Origin: Candidatus Hydrothermarchaeum profundi
GTDB lineage: Archaea > Hydrothermarchaeota > Hydrothermarchaeia > Hydrothermarchaeales > Hydrothermarchaeaceae
Length of the DNA: 64,000 nucleotides
Reading direction: 5' to 3'
NCBI GenBank assembly: GCA_002011125.2
Contig: MTMF02000009.1
Coordinates: 1,022,989-1,086,988 of the forward strand
Shown here one piece after another: positions 35,795-44,323 of this stretch. How positions within the stretch are numbered: position 1 is the stretch's first letter; every line of letters starts with the position of its first letter. The position numbers and the translations under genes were made by a program. The notes under the pieces are model-generated. The model had not been told where the DNA came from. It saw only the letters and a program-made list of their open reading frames with translations, and ran no database searches.

Positions 35795-36681
35795 AGTTCT
35801 ACTCCTTCATCTGGATCATTATAAAATGCTATTGCCGCAGCAGAACCTATAAGTCCCCTTTCTCCGGTTATAGGATATAATTTTATATTACATTTTTCTG
35901 AGATATCGTAAACAGAATTTAAATTTACTAATCTCCTTTTTACAAGCTTCCCGTAATCTCTTATTTCTTTTTTTAACTCAAAATCATTTAAAACAGCCAT
36001 CCCCGTGTTTTCTGAAAGAGTATTTTTTTCGAGCATAAGCTCAAACTTTTTAATTAAACCATCCACATCATTTGTAGCAAATTCAACAGCAGTACTAGCA
36101 CAGTTCTGTGTTTTATAGGGATTTTTGGAATAAAGTTGAACTATGGAGTGATAAAGATAGCTTCCAATACCCTCTTTCTCTATCATTGAAGCTATATTGT
36201 GTGTAAGAGACCATGTTGCACCTTTATTCTGATTGTCTGTGTCATCCACACCTACAACAACTCTCTCTTTTCTCGGTAAAACAAGTTTAGCTCTTACAAG
36301 GCTACTTCCTCCAGGTTCTCCAATCATCTCAGCACTAATGACTCCTTTAGCTTTCTCTCTCGCCGCTATACCAACGCTGCTTCCCCCTAATCCACAATAA
36401 CCTATTTCAACGATTTTATCTTCGATAGATACACTTTCTATGCCAAAGGGTGAAATGCTGGGTTGGAGATTAACCGGTTTTTCACCGACTCTTAGCCTGA
36501 ATCTGTTTTGGGTACCCTCCCTCCTAGCATCTATAATTAAAGGAGAAGTCCTTTTAAGATGATATACTATCCATGCTGAACCCCCCTGTGTTGGTGACTC
36601 TTCGATTAAGTCGACAAATTTTGCAGTTTTATCGACTATCGCATCTATTCTGCTATAGGATACCGACCATTTATGATCCAT
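35791..36681 (-). CDS. Methanogenesis marker protein 11
   Basis: 296 residues. The central motif VVVGVDDTDNQNKGATWSL (about 141-159) and the C-terminal GERGLIGSAAAIAF match marker protein 11 as I know it. The DDTD block also occurs in TiaS-type tRNA enzymes, suggesting a nucleotide-dependent reaction. The protein is conserved across methanogens but has no assigned reaction. It lies 15 nt after the MtmB-like gene and overlaps the radical SAM gene. Confidence 0.85.
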   Translation of the reverse strand: MDHKWSVSYSRIDAIVDKTAKFVDLIEESPTQGGSAWIVYHLKRTSPLIIDARREGTQNRFRLRVGEKPVNLQPSISPFGIESVSIEDKIVEIGYCGLGGSSVGIAAREKAKGVISAEMIGEPGGSSLVRAKLVLPRKERVVVGVDDTDNQNKGATWSLTHNIASMIEKEGIGSYLYHSIVQLYSKNPYKTQNCASTAVEFATNDVDGLIKKFELMLEKNTLSENTGMAVLNDFELKKEIRDYGKLVKRRLVNLNSVYDISEKCNIKLYPITGERGLIGSAAAIAFYNDPDEGVEL

Positions 36682-36696
36682 ATAAATTATCCAATA

Positions 36697-38058
36697 TTAT
36701 ATGTCCAATCCCATATTCGCGATATCTGATTTAACCTCGCTCCAGATCTGTAGATAGTCTGATGAAGGCGATATCTCTTTAGGCGAGTAGCATTCTGTAA
36801 AACTTTTTCCCTCAGGTATCCTACCTTCCAGAAGATTGTCTTCATAACGATTTATAAGTTCATTTAACACATCGTTAGCTTCTTTAATATCTATCTTTGC
36901 AGCAACTTCGCTCACTTCCTTAGCAACTCTAGCTTCCATTCCAGTATAATAATCTGTTTTTGCCCCTTTTGTTGCACCAGAGCTGAATATCATGTCTGCT
37001 CCGCATAACGTATCAACAATAGTTTGGGCAGCGATTTCATAACATAACATATCAGTACAAGGTTCTCCTCCGGCCCAGATCCAATTGTCAACAATAATAT
37101 CGAATCTTTTTTTAACAGCTAGTAGGCTAGAAGCTAGTACCCATAATGTGCCCTTCTCCGTACTTGTAGAGGTTCTTATGCTTGAGGGGGATGTGCCTGA
37201 TGTTGTAGCTCCTAACAGATAGTCAAGTATTATTTCCGCTGTGCTTACTATCGCAGTTTCCTCTGGTCCTCCTATATACCCCACCATGGGGCACTGGCTG
37301 GCTTCTAATATAAGTTTATTATGTTTTATGTAATATAGTCTGTTTAATAGATTTATATCTATTTTTAGCTCGTTTAGAGGCGCTAGATTGAACATGTCAG
37401 TTTCTCTCATCCCCCCCGGCGAGTAGCCCGAATTTAGAGATACTGCCGAAGTTCCAGACATAGGGCCTACGATACATAAACCCGGTTTCTGTGCTTTCTT
37501 TATAGCTTCTCTGATCAACCTAACTTCATGTAATACGGCTCCCACTTCTATAGGAGTCCCTTTCTTTATGCTAAGATTGTGGTAGGTTGTAAGGCATCCT
37601 CCTATAATCCCATCTATTTCTTCTTTTGCGTAGCTATATAGAACATCTCGATATATATTCTCTGAAACAGGGCAACCACATACTCCGCCAACAATTAGGG
37701 GAGCTTTTTTCTCTCCTATTTTTCTGGCAGTGATGTCTCTAAGCTCTTCCCCACTGCCGATCGATACAGTTGAAGATGCGTCTTTTAATGCAGTATGAAT
37801 CTCTTTTTCATTGAATGTTACTCGAGTAGAGGTTATCCCAGAATACTGTAAACCCACTTCGCATAGCAAGTCTACAGCAGCATCGAAAAGATTTTTAGTC
37901 AAGTTTTCATCTGTAGGTATTATCTCTGAAGGAGTATATTGAATCTCGTATTCATTTTTCAGTTCGGCTGCTTTTTTTAGTAAAATCATATCAAAGTCTG
38001 TCTCTGAAATTTGTTCTCCTCCTTCACATCTATTCCAGAGTTCAATAGCACTCTCCAT
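36697..38058 (-). CDS. MtmB-family methyltransferase homologue without pyrrolysine
   Basis: 453 residues, nearly the length of monomethylamine methyltransferase MtmB (458). Matching blocks include EIIPTDENLTKNLFDAA, KPGLCIVGPMSG, PLNELKID, GYIGGPEET, GGEPCTDM, TGMEARVAKEV and the C-terminal FTECYSPKEISPSSDYLQ. MtmB has pyrrolysine (a UAG codon) at residue 202; here the aligned residue is Val 197 (GTA, complement 37468-37470). Neighbouring acidic residues that I recall as contacting pyrrolysine also look replaced. It probably keeps the TIM-barrel fold but not monomethylamine chemistry. AGGAGGT lies 6 nt before the ATG. Confidence 0.88.
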   Translation of the reverse strand: MESAIELWNRCEGGEQISETDFDMILLKKAAELKNEYEIQYTPSEIIPTDENLTKNLFDAAVDLLCEVGLQYSGITSTRVTFNEKEIHTALKDASSTVSIGSGEELRDITARKIGEKKAPLIVGGVCGCPVSENIYRDVLYSYAKEEIDGIIGGCLTTYHNLSIKKGTPIEVGAVLHEVRLIREAIKKAQKPGLCIVGPMSGTSAVSLNSGYSPGGMRETDMFNLAPLNELKIDINLLNRLYYIKHNKLILEASQCPMVGYIGGPEETAIVSTAEIILDYLLGATTSGTSPSSIRTSTSTEKGTLWVLASSLLAVKKRFDIIVDNWIWAGGEPCTDMLCYEIAAQTIVDTLCGADMIFSSGATKGAKTDYYTGMEARVAKEVSEVAAKIDIKEANDVLNELINRYEDNLLEGRIPEGKSFTECYSPKEISPSSDYLQIWSEVKSDIANMGLDI

Positions 38059-38090
38059 GATCGTACCTCCTATTCTTTTTTATGTGTAGA

Positions 38091-38102
38091 AGATATATAG
38101 TT
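38091..38102 (-). promoter_or_regulatory. Probable TATA box of the MtmB-like/marker-11 operon
   Basis: On the minus strand AACTATATATCT lies about 33-44 nt before the MtmB-like ATG, with AGGAGGT between. Spacing fits an archaeal promoter with a 10-20 nt leader. Confidence 0.5.
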
Positions 38103-38179
38103 CTATTTATTTAGAAGTTACGAAAAGAAGGAGAGGGCATGTTTAAATCCTTAGAGAAATACTCAATGCTAGACTATTA

Positions 38180-38779
38180 TTAATGTGTTGCGTGGTCGAC
38201 ATCTTCAGGGGCTGCTGGGATGTAGATAGCTCCTTCCTTATCTCCTATAATCTGACATAGTCCTTTATCAGTTAGATAGGCGGTGTAGGCTGATATGACT
38301 GCGTCGAGTTCATGATGGTTAGATTTATCCAAAAACCCGTTTGGGTCACTTATAACTCTACTTATTTCTCGTATCAGTATCTTTCTTCCTCCAGAACTTT
38401 TCTTATTTATTTTAGTAGCTATACCTAACCTTCTTCTAGTTGCGTAGGGATATACCTCGATGCATTTTATACCTCGTTTTGTGAGTTCCTTTAAGATATA
38501 AATACCTGTTTTGGTGAGTTTAGAAAAATTTTTAGCTCCTGGAGGAAGACAGGGTATGCCCATCTTAAGAAGTAGCTTATCGCATTTTCTCCAAGGGCCA
38601 TTAATAGGTGATGTTAGTGGTGCATCAATCCCTACGAGAACACACGAATACTCAATTGTTTTTCTAATTACCTCTTTTAAACTTAAAATGTCCAAATATA
38701 ATAGTTCTTTTTCTTCATTTATAAGCGCGAATCCAGATTTTTTCGTAGAAAGATCGATTCCTCCGTAGTTCCTTATCAT
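38180..38779 (-). CDS. DUF429 protein, predicted RNase H-fold nuclease
   Basis: 199 residues. The N-terminal GIDLSTKKSGFAL and VGIDAPLTSP carry the acidic residues typical of DUF429, followed by EVYPYATRRRLG and HHELDAVISAYTA. The family is predicted to be an RNase H-like nuclease; substrate unknown. Not obviously linked to its neighbours. Confidence 0.87.
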   Translation of the reverse strand: MIRNYGGIDLSTKKSGFALINEEKELLYLDILSLKEVIRKTIEYSCVLVGIDAPLTSPINGPWRKCDKLLLKMGIPCLPPGAKNFSKLTKTGIYILKELTKRGIKCIEVYPYATRRRLGIATKINKKSSGGRKILIREISRVISDPNGFLDKSNHHELDAVISAYTAYLTDKGLCQIIGDKEGAIYIPAAPEDVDHATH

Positions 38780-38887
38780 ACACTTACTTTATACTTTATT
38801 AAATGAAATACATTGAGCTTCTAACTACCGCAAGGAACATCTAAAATATATCTGTGAGATATTTCATTAAGGAATTTTCACATTACT

Positions 38888-39523
38888 TTAACCTAATTGC
38901 TCAACAATACCTACGCTTATCAGAGCTTTAACAGGCTTATCTCCCACGGTTGTTATGCCCTTTTTGTCTATCATTATAACTGCGGCTAACGGGTTAGCAC
39001 CCTGTTCTTCTAAAAAATTTATAGTATCTTTTATTGTACTGCCGGTAGTAGCGATGTCGTCAACTATTATAACATTCTTTCCTTTTACGTCTGCGAAGTT
39101 TGATAGTAGAAATCCGGATTGGTTCTTCTCTTTTTCCCTTTCCGGCTCCCATAGATGTTTTTTTGGCCTAATTACGGCTAAGGATGCGCCCATTTGTTCA
39201 GCAATTGTAGTCGCAATAGGTACTCCGCTAACAGCTATACCTGCGATGACATCCGGATTAGGAAGATTATGTTCTTTTATAATACTCTTAATCAGCTCAA
39301 CTAAAGCACATGAAAGATTCTTTAAAATTAATGGATTAGAACCAACATTGCTCCAATCAATATAAATGTCCTTAGGAGCTTTCTTCTTTTCTTCGGCTTC
39401 ATGAGTAACTAGCCAAAGGGCAGTTTCTCTAGAGATATTTAGTTCATCTGCGATTTCTCCGGTAGTAAATCCCTTCTCTTTCAGTTCATGTGCTTTTTTC
39501 ATTAGGTCAGCGATATTTCTCAT
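38888..39523 (-). CDS. gfcR: GfcR-type regulator (HTH plus phosphoribosyltransferase fold)
   Basis: 211 residues. N-terminal helix-turn-helix FTTGEIADELNISRETALWL (about 19-38), then an orotate-phosphoribosyltransferase-like domain with the PRPP loop VIIVDDIATTGSTI. GfcR in haloarchaea regulates sugar catabolic genes through DNA binding; others of this family are annotated OPRT-like. It ends an operon with nob1, NAD kinase and FBPase/IMPase, which fits control of central carbon metabolism. Confidence 0.9.
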   Translation of the reverse strand: MRNIADLMKKAHELKEKGFTTGEIADELNISRETALWLVTHEAEEKKKAPKDIYIDWSNVGSNPLILKNLSCALVELIKSIIKEHNLPNPDVIAGIAVSGVPIATTIAEQMGASLAVIRPKKHLWEPEREKEKNQSGFLLSNFADVKGKNVIIVDDIATTGSTIKDTINFLEEQGANPLAAVIMIDKKGITTVGDKPVKALISVGIVEQLG

Positions 39524-39527
39524 AAGC

Positions 39528-40019
39528 TCACCCCCTTACAATCTTTAGCTCTGAACCACAAACATCGCATCTCCCTTTATAGCTTGCTGGGAATTTTTTG
39601 CCGCAGCCTTTACATATAGTTTTCCATCTAAAGACTTTTTTTATTCCCATCTCGGTTATTGGTTTGAACTCTATGTCCATAATAGATGCCATGTTCTGTA
39701 TGTCGTAATCGTCAGTAATTATAGTGACCTTCCTTCCTAGCCTCAGTAAATGCCGTGCTAATGCTAGTACTTTAATATCAGTTTTTGATAGAAGAGCGAT
39801 ATCCCCTGAGTTCAATGCTACTCTCTTAACTTCTTCACAACATTCTTTGGAGGGTTTTAATATCTTTAGACTTCCTTCTCGTATGCTTACATCCACTCTC
39901 AATTTAGTGTTCCTATTCTTAATTTCCTTTAAAACCTCTTTCACAGTAAAGCATTCTTCTTGATAAGGTCTGACTCCCCCAATCAAGGCAGAAGAATCAA
40001 GTATTAGAGCCTTCTTCAT
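39528..40019 (-). CDS. nob1: Nob1-type endonuclease (PIN domain plus zinc ribbon)
   Basis: 163 residues. The PIN domain shows ALILDSSALIGG at the start and VTIITDDYDIQNMA with conserved acidic residues; the C-terminal zinc ribbon is CKGCGKKFP...CDVCGSE. Nob1 makes the 3' end of small-subunit rRNA. It abuts the 40019-40210 gene (1-nt overlap) and gfcR (4 nt). Confidence 0.92.
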   Translation of the reverse strand: MKKALILDSSALIGGVRPYQEECFTVKEVLKEIKNRNTKLRVDVSIREGSLKILKPSKECCEEVKRVALNSGDIALLSKTDIKVLALARHLLRLGRKVTIITDDYDIQNMASIMDIEFKPITEMGIKKVFRWKTICKGCGKKFPASYKGRCDVCGSELKIVRG

Positions 40020-40210
40020 TATTCTTCCTTCTTAAATATTAAACCCGAATAGTAAAGTACTAAGAATGGAAAAAGGAGGAAAAATCCTACGATGCCAAAT
40101 ACTACTATTGGGGTACTCTCTGTCCTCCATCCTTGAATTATGAAGAAAAGAGGAACAACGCCTGTGATTATAATGATTATAATTTCATAACCTTTCTCTA
40201 ATCTTCTCAT
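40019..40210 (-). CDS. Small two-span membrane protein
   Basis: 63 residues with two hydrophobic segments (about 8-25 and 33-56) and a basic start. It overlaps the NAD kinase gene by 26 nt and the next gene by 1 nt, so it is embedded in a tight operon, which supports its being real. No family recognised. Confidence 0.6.
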   Translation of the reverse strand: MRRLEKGYEIIIIIITGVVPLFFIIQGWRTESTPIVVFGIVGFFLLFPFLVLYYSGLIFKKEE

Positions 40211-41009
40211 AGAAGTCTCCCCCTATTTTAACAAAATAGGCTTTACTTCCTGACAATGTTAATTTAGCTTCTCCTCCAGGAGGAAGTTTTCCAGCAAGTT
40301 CTCCATCAACAACTACCAGAGCCTCTTTTTTTGGCATAAGAGCCCTTACCTCTATTGTTGAATTCCTTGGAACTACCAACGAACGTATTCTAGATCTAAA
40401 AGGAGCAATAGGCGTAATCACGAAAGCACTGACTCTAGGATCTACGATAGGGCCGCCAGCAGACATAGAGTACGCAGTTGAACCGGTAGGCGTTGAGATG
40501 ATTACTCCATCCGACTTAATGTCATCTACTACCTGATCATTTACGGTTATTCTAAAATAAAGCATTTTAACTGGCAACGAAGTCATTATTACAACTTCGT
40601 TTAAGGCATCCCCCACCTTTTTATTGTTTACTTTAACACTTAATTTATCTTTTTTTTCTATAATAAAATTTCCTTCAAGGATTTTCTCCAGCGAACCTTT
40701 CCAATACTTGGGTGTTATTTCTGTTAAAAAACCCATAGTGCCGAAATTTATCCCAAATACAGGTATTTTCTTTCCCTTGATCAATGAAACAGTTTTTAGA
40801 ATGGTTCCATCCCCTCCAAGGGTGATAATAATATCAACATCCATGTCTTCAATCTTTCTAGATTCATGTTGTAGATCCATTTTCCCTGCGCTCCAGTCGT
40901 CAACGTATACCTCTATTCCCCTAGATGTCAGAAATTTGTATATTTCCCTGCCTAATGCTATCGAATCATTCAGGCTTTTCACTACTAATCCTATTTTTTT
41001 GATTATCAT
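40185..41009 (-). CDS. nadK: NAD kinase
   Basis: 274 residues. The diacylglycerol-kinase-type GGDGTILKT motif and the substrate-binding DGVIISTPTGSTAYSMSAGG are present. It phosphorylates NAD to NADP with ATP or polyphosphate. It overlaps the upstream FBPase/IMPase gene by 4 nt; in some archaea these two activities are even fused. Confidence 0.95.
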   Translation of the reverse strand: MIIKKIGLVVKSLNDSIALGREIYKFLTSRGIEVYVDDWSAGKMDLQHESRKIEDMDVDIIITLGGDGTILKTVSLIKGKKIPVFGINFGTMGFLTEITPKYWKGSLEKILEGNFIIEKKDKLSVKVNNKKVGDALNEVVIMTSLPVKMLYFRITVNDQVVDDIKSDGVIISTPTGSTAYSMSAGGPIVDPRVSAFVITPIAPFRSRIRSLVVPRNSTIEVRALMPKKEALVVVDGELAGKLPPGGEAKLTLSGSKAYFVKIGGDFYEKIRERL

Positions 41010-41797
41010 TTCTTCAATAACCCCATAGTCTGTTCATATATCCTATTATTTGCCGCAGCTATAATTGAAATCCACTCCATCTTTAATATAGTGGTATTCA
41101 AAGGTGAACCGGATTCATTGCCAGTTATTCCCCCTGCTTCTTCTACTATAAGTTTACCTGCCGCGATATCAGTTACTCTCAGCTTTTTTCTTAAATCGAT
41201 GAAGGCATGATAGCTCCCTTTAGCTAGGTAGCATAGTTCTAATGAAACACATCCGAGGTTTCTTATTCTTTTCGGCTTCTCTAGTAACTTGTCAATCCCT
41301 TTAATACCGTGCTCAACATATAATCCTATTGTACTATCTTCTAGGTATTCTATAGAGGATGTGTTTATCTTTTTTCCATTCAACTTTGCTCCTTTACCTT
41401 TTGTAGCCTCAAAAGTATCACCAGTGATAATATTCTTCACTAGACCATATTCAATATCGCTGAGAGTAGCGTTATTCTTATAAGGCGCTAATGCTATGGA
41501 GACAGAAGCGAGAGGAATGCCGCAGATAGCGTTAAATGACCCATCAATAGGGTCTAAAAGGCATATATATTCTGGCCGATCTCCTAGCCTTATTCTTCCA
41601 GCTTCTTCTGATAAAATCTCAACGGGTACTCCTTCATTTTTAAGGAAATTAATAGCTGTATCTTCAGCTACCTTGTCGATTTTCCTTGTATACTGTCCTC
41701 CAGCACCTTTTTTTATTATCTCATTGGCGTTTTGTGTCCCGATCAAATATTGGACAGAGCTGCTGACAATCTCAGCCATTTTATAAATATCAATCAT
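41006..41797 (-). CDS. suhB: Bifunctional fructose-1,6-bisphosphatase / inositol monophosphatase
   Basis: 263 residues with the lithium-sensitive phosphatase motifs: EILSEEAG, LLDPIDGSFNAICGIPLASV and VTDIAAGKLIVEEAGG. Archaeal members (MJ0109 type) dephosphorylate both inositol phosphate and fructose bisphosphate. First gene of the operon running to gfcR. Confidence 0.93.
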   Translation of the reverse strand: MIDIYKMAEIVSSSVQYLIGTQNANEIIKKGAGGQYTRKIDKVAEDTAINFLKNEGVPVEILSEEAGRIRLGDRPEYICLLDPIDGSFNAICGIPLASVSIALAPYKNNATLSDIEYGLVKNIITGDTFEATKGKGAKLNGKKINTSSIEYLEDSTIGLYVEHGIKGIDKLLEKPKRIRNLGCVSLELCYLAKGSYHAFIDLRKKLRVTDIAAGKLIVEEAGGITGNESGSPLNTTILKMEWISIIAAANNRIYEQTMGLLKK

Positions 41798-41834
41798 ACT
41801 ATTTCACTTCAAAGAACTTTAAATACTGACAAAC

Positions 41835-41844
41835 TATTTATATA
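41835..41844 (+). promoter_or_regulatory. TATA box of the aIF5A-agmatinase operon
   Basis: TATTTATATA lies 35-44 nt before the ATG, and GGAGGT (41868-41873) sits just in front of it. It is the clearest promoter of the window. A second TATA-like element (GTATAAATAG) follows at 41858-41867. Confidence 0.6.
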
Positions 41845-41878
41845 CCTCATCTTTTGGTATAAATAGTGGAGGTAAAAC

Positions 41879-42274
41879 ATGGCTACAAGAGTAATTGAAG
41901 TCAAGGAATGCAAAGTAGGAAAATATGTAATTATAGATGGAGAGCCATGCAAGATAATAAGCGTTCAAACAGCTAAGACTGGAAAACATGGGCATGCCAA
42001 GGCGAGAGTAGAGGGCATTGGCATTTTAGACAATGCAAAAAGAAGTTTCGTAGCTCCGGTAGAATCCAAAGTGGAAGCACCGGTGATAGAGAAAAAAGTT
42101 GGGCAGATCATCTCGATTGGGAAGGACGCAGTCCAACTTATGGATTTAGAATCCTATGAAACTTTTGAACTTCCGAAACCTAGAGAAGATGAATTAGAAG
42201 GCTCGCTTGTAGAAGGCGCTGAGGTGGAATATATACAAACTATGGGTAAGAGAAAAATAACGCGGGTTAGATAA
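41879..42274 (+). CDS. eif5A: Translation initiation factor aIF5A
   Basis: 131 residues. The loop that carries the hypusine-modified lysine is TAKTGKHGHAKARV, and the C-terminal OB fold follows. aIF5A helps translate difficult motifs. It sits just upstream of agmatinase, whose polyamine pathway supplies the substrate for its deoxyhypusine modification: a meaningful pairing. Confidence 0.96.
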   Translation: MATRVIEVKECKVGKYVIIDGEPCKIISVQTAKTGKHGHAKARVEGIGILDNAKRSFVAPVESKVEAPVIEKKVGQIISIGKDAVQLMDLESYETFELPKPREDELEGSLVEGAEVEYIQTMGKRKITRVR

Positions 42275-42285
42275 GGTGCGTTTTA

Positions 42286-43167
42286 TTGTTTACAGCTCCC
42301 TTTACTTTTGGTAGGAGGGAACTCAGCCTAAAGGAGGCTAGGTATGCTGTAATTGGTATACCCTACGATAGTAGCCAGTCGTATAGGTCAGGCTCGAGAC
42401 ATGCGCCAGCAGCTATTCGAGAGGCTTCAAGAGAAATAGAGGATTATGATATATTAAGTGATTTTAATTTGCATGACTTAAAAATATGTGACCTAGGAGA
42501 TATAGATGTCTCGTTTGGGTACTTTGAAGAGACTGCGAGAGTGATAGAGGATACCATTAGAGATATTCTGAAACACGATGTTATTCCAGTATCTCTAGGT
42601 GGCGAGCATACGATATCCTATGGGGTTATTCGAGCATTTGATAAAAAGCCTTTTTATGTCGTCTTAGATGCGCATTTAGATTTTAGAGATGAATATCTTA
42701 ATAATAGGTTTTCACATGCATGCGTACTTAGGAGAATAGGCGAGTTAGTGGGTTTTAAAAATATGCTTGCAATCGGGGTTAGGAGTGGCTCGTTAGAAGA
42801 GATAAATGGGGCTAAAGAAGCAGGTTTAAACTTCATAGATTTTAATGAATGCGAAAATTCCGATTCAGTTCTGGATAAGATTTCTGGCATAGTATCAGAT
42901 AAAAATGTATATCTATCAATTGATATGGATGTTCTTGACCCTGTGGAGGCTAGAGGGGTGGGTAATCCTGAGCCTCTTGGTTTCTCCTATCGTGAATTGT
43001 TGGGATACCTTAGAGCATTAAGTAGTAGTTCTAGGTTAATTGGCGTGGACCTAGTGGAGATTTGTCCGCAGTATGATAGTTATACCCCTATATTGGGAGC
43101 AAAGCTTATTTTTAAAGTCTTGGAGGCGTTTGAACGTCAAAGCCAGCTTTCTTTAGGGAAGAAATAA
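42286..43167 (+). CDS. speB: Agmatinase-type ureohydrolase
   Basis: 293 residues, arginase/agmatinase fold with the Mn-binding motifs GGEHTISYG, DAHLDFRDEY and SIDMDVLDPVEARG. It likely converts agmatine to putrescine (or acts on N1-aminopropylagmatine in thermophilic archaea). TTG start at 42286, 11 nt after the aIF5A stop. The 3' end overlaps the convergent threonine dehydratase by 56 nt. Confidence 0.93.
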   Translation: MFTAPFTFGRRELSLKEARYAVIGIPYDSSQSYRSGSRHAPAAIREASREIEDYDILSDFNLHDLKICDLGDIDVSFGYFEETARVIEDTIRDILKHDVIPVSLGGEHTISYGVIRAFDKKPFYVVLDAHLDFRDEYLNNRFSHACVLRRIGELVGFKNMLAIGVRSGSLEEINGAKEAGLNFIDFNECENSDSVLDKISGIVSDKNVYLSIDMDVLDPVEARGVGNPEPLGFSYRELLGYLRALSSSSRLIGVDLVEICPQYDSYTPILGAKLIFKVLEAFERQSQLSLGKK

Positions 43168-44323
43168 TTTTATCGGAATGTTCTTTCCCCCAAGTTTCAA
43201 CAAGTAACTCAATCCTTGCGTAGCCTACGGGTATGTCTAATCTAATTCTATCGTGATTCACAGTAACTACATTTGCCTTAAGTTTACTTATTAAGGATAA
43301 CATATTCTTTAGTTCTCCAGGTTCATCTTTCACAATAGTTCTTATGCTAAGGTACCTCCCCTCCTTTACGAGTCCCCTCTCTATTATCCTTGAAATCAGA
43401 TTAGTATCTATATTCCCTCCACTTAATATGATAGCTGTCTTTTTCCCACTACAGTTTATCTTTTGGTTTATGCACGCAGCTAATCCCGCTGCACCTGCAC
43501 CTTCTGCAATGAGTTTTGCTCGCTCTAATAATAGAAGAATTGCACCTGCGATCTCTTCTTCCGTGACCGTTACAATGCTGTCTACATATTTTTTAACGAA
43601 TTGAAAGGTTATCTTACCTGGAGTTTTAACTGCAATTCCGTCGGCTATTGTAGTTTCAGGCGGTATAGAACACATCTTACCCCTTTCTAGGCTCACTTTC
43701 ATTGATGGGGACTTCTCAGATTCCACTCCAATTATCTTGACCTCAGGATTTAGCTGTTTAATGGTGAAAGCAATCCCGGAAATCAAACCTCCTCCTCCGA
43801 CAGGTACCACTACTTGATGTACATCTGGAAGGGACTCTAATATTTCGAGACCTATTGTGCCGTGCCCTGCTATTATTTGCGGATCGTCAAATGCGTGTAT
43901 AAAAGTGTATCCTTTTTCTTTTTGTATCTCTGTAGCTCTATTATAAGCTTCTTCATATCCTCTACCATATAGTAGAACTTTAGCACCGTAATGCCTTGTA
44001 GCCAACACTTTTATTATCGGGGAAAACTCTGGCATTACTATAGTGGCTTTTACTCCCATAATTTTTGCAGCGTACGCTACTCCCTGTGCGTGGTTTCCTA
44101 AAGAGGCAGTAATCACTCCTACCTTCTTTGCATTTTCGGGTAGATTTGCTATTTTATTTAAAGCCCCTCGAATTTTGAAGGACCCGGTTTTTTGGAGGTT
44201 TTCTGTTTTAAGATAAATATCCCCACCGCATTTTTCAGTAAATGTTTTAGAGGGTTCTAATTTAGTTCGGTGTATCTTTCCTTCGAGTAACTTATTTGCT
44301 TCGTAGATATCCTCTAGTTTAAT
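43112..44323 (-). CDS. ilvA: Threonine dehydratase with ACT domain (probable ATT start)
   Basis: 403 residues if started at the ATT at 44323. Deaminates threonine to 2-oxobutyrate. The PLP lysine is in TGSFKIRGALN and the phosphate loop VGGGGLISG is visible; a C-terminal ACT-like regulatory domain starts at about residue 325 (SIRTIVKDEPGELKN). The first in-frame ATG/GTG/TTG is a GTG at 44116, after the PLP lysine, so it cannot be the real start. A TAG closes the frame upstream at 44338-44336. AAGGGG ends 6 nt before ATT 44323, which begins the family-like IKLEDIYEANKLL. Confidence 0.88.
   Translation of the reverse strand: MKLEDIYEANKLLEGKIHRTKLEPSKTFTEKCGGDIYLKTENLQKTGSFKIRGALNKIANLPENAKKVGVITASLGNHAQGVAYAAKIMGVKATIVMPEFSPIIKVLATRHYGAKVLLYGRGYEEAYNRATEIQKEKGYTFIHAFDDPQIIAGHGTIGLEILESLPDVHQVVVPVGGGGLISGIAFTIKQLNPEVKIIGVESEKSPSMKVSLERGKMCSIPPETTIADGIAVKTPGKITFQFVKKYVDSIVTVTEEEIAGAILLLLERAKLIAEGAGAAGLAACINQKINCSGKKTAIILSGGNIDTNLISRIIERGLVKEGRYLSIRTIVKDEPGELKNMLSLISKLKANVVTVNHDRIRLDIPVGYARIELLVETWGKEHSDKIISSLKKAGFDVQTPPRL

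Noticed and set aside
36697-38058. Hidden in-frame UAG (pyrrolysine) in the MtmB-like gene
   Set aside because: The frame is open from ATG to the stop without internal TAG; the codon at the pyrrolysine position is GTA (valine).
38139-38182. Thirteen- to fourteen-codon frame behind an AAGGAG on the plus strand
   Set aside because: Too short, ends in the 3' end of a gene on the other strand, and no downstream gene it could lead.
44116-44118. Start of threonine dehydratase at GTG 44116
   Set aside because: It would remove the PLP-binding lysine and about 69 conserved N-terminal residues that are encoded upstream in the same frame.
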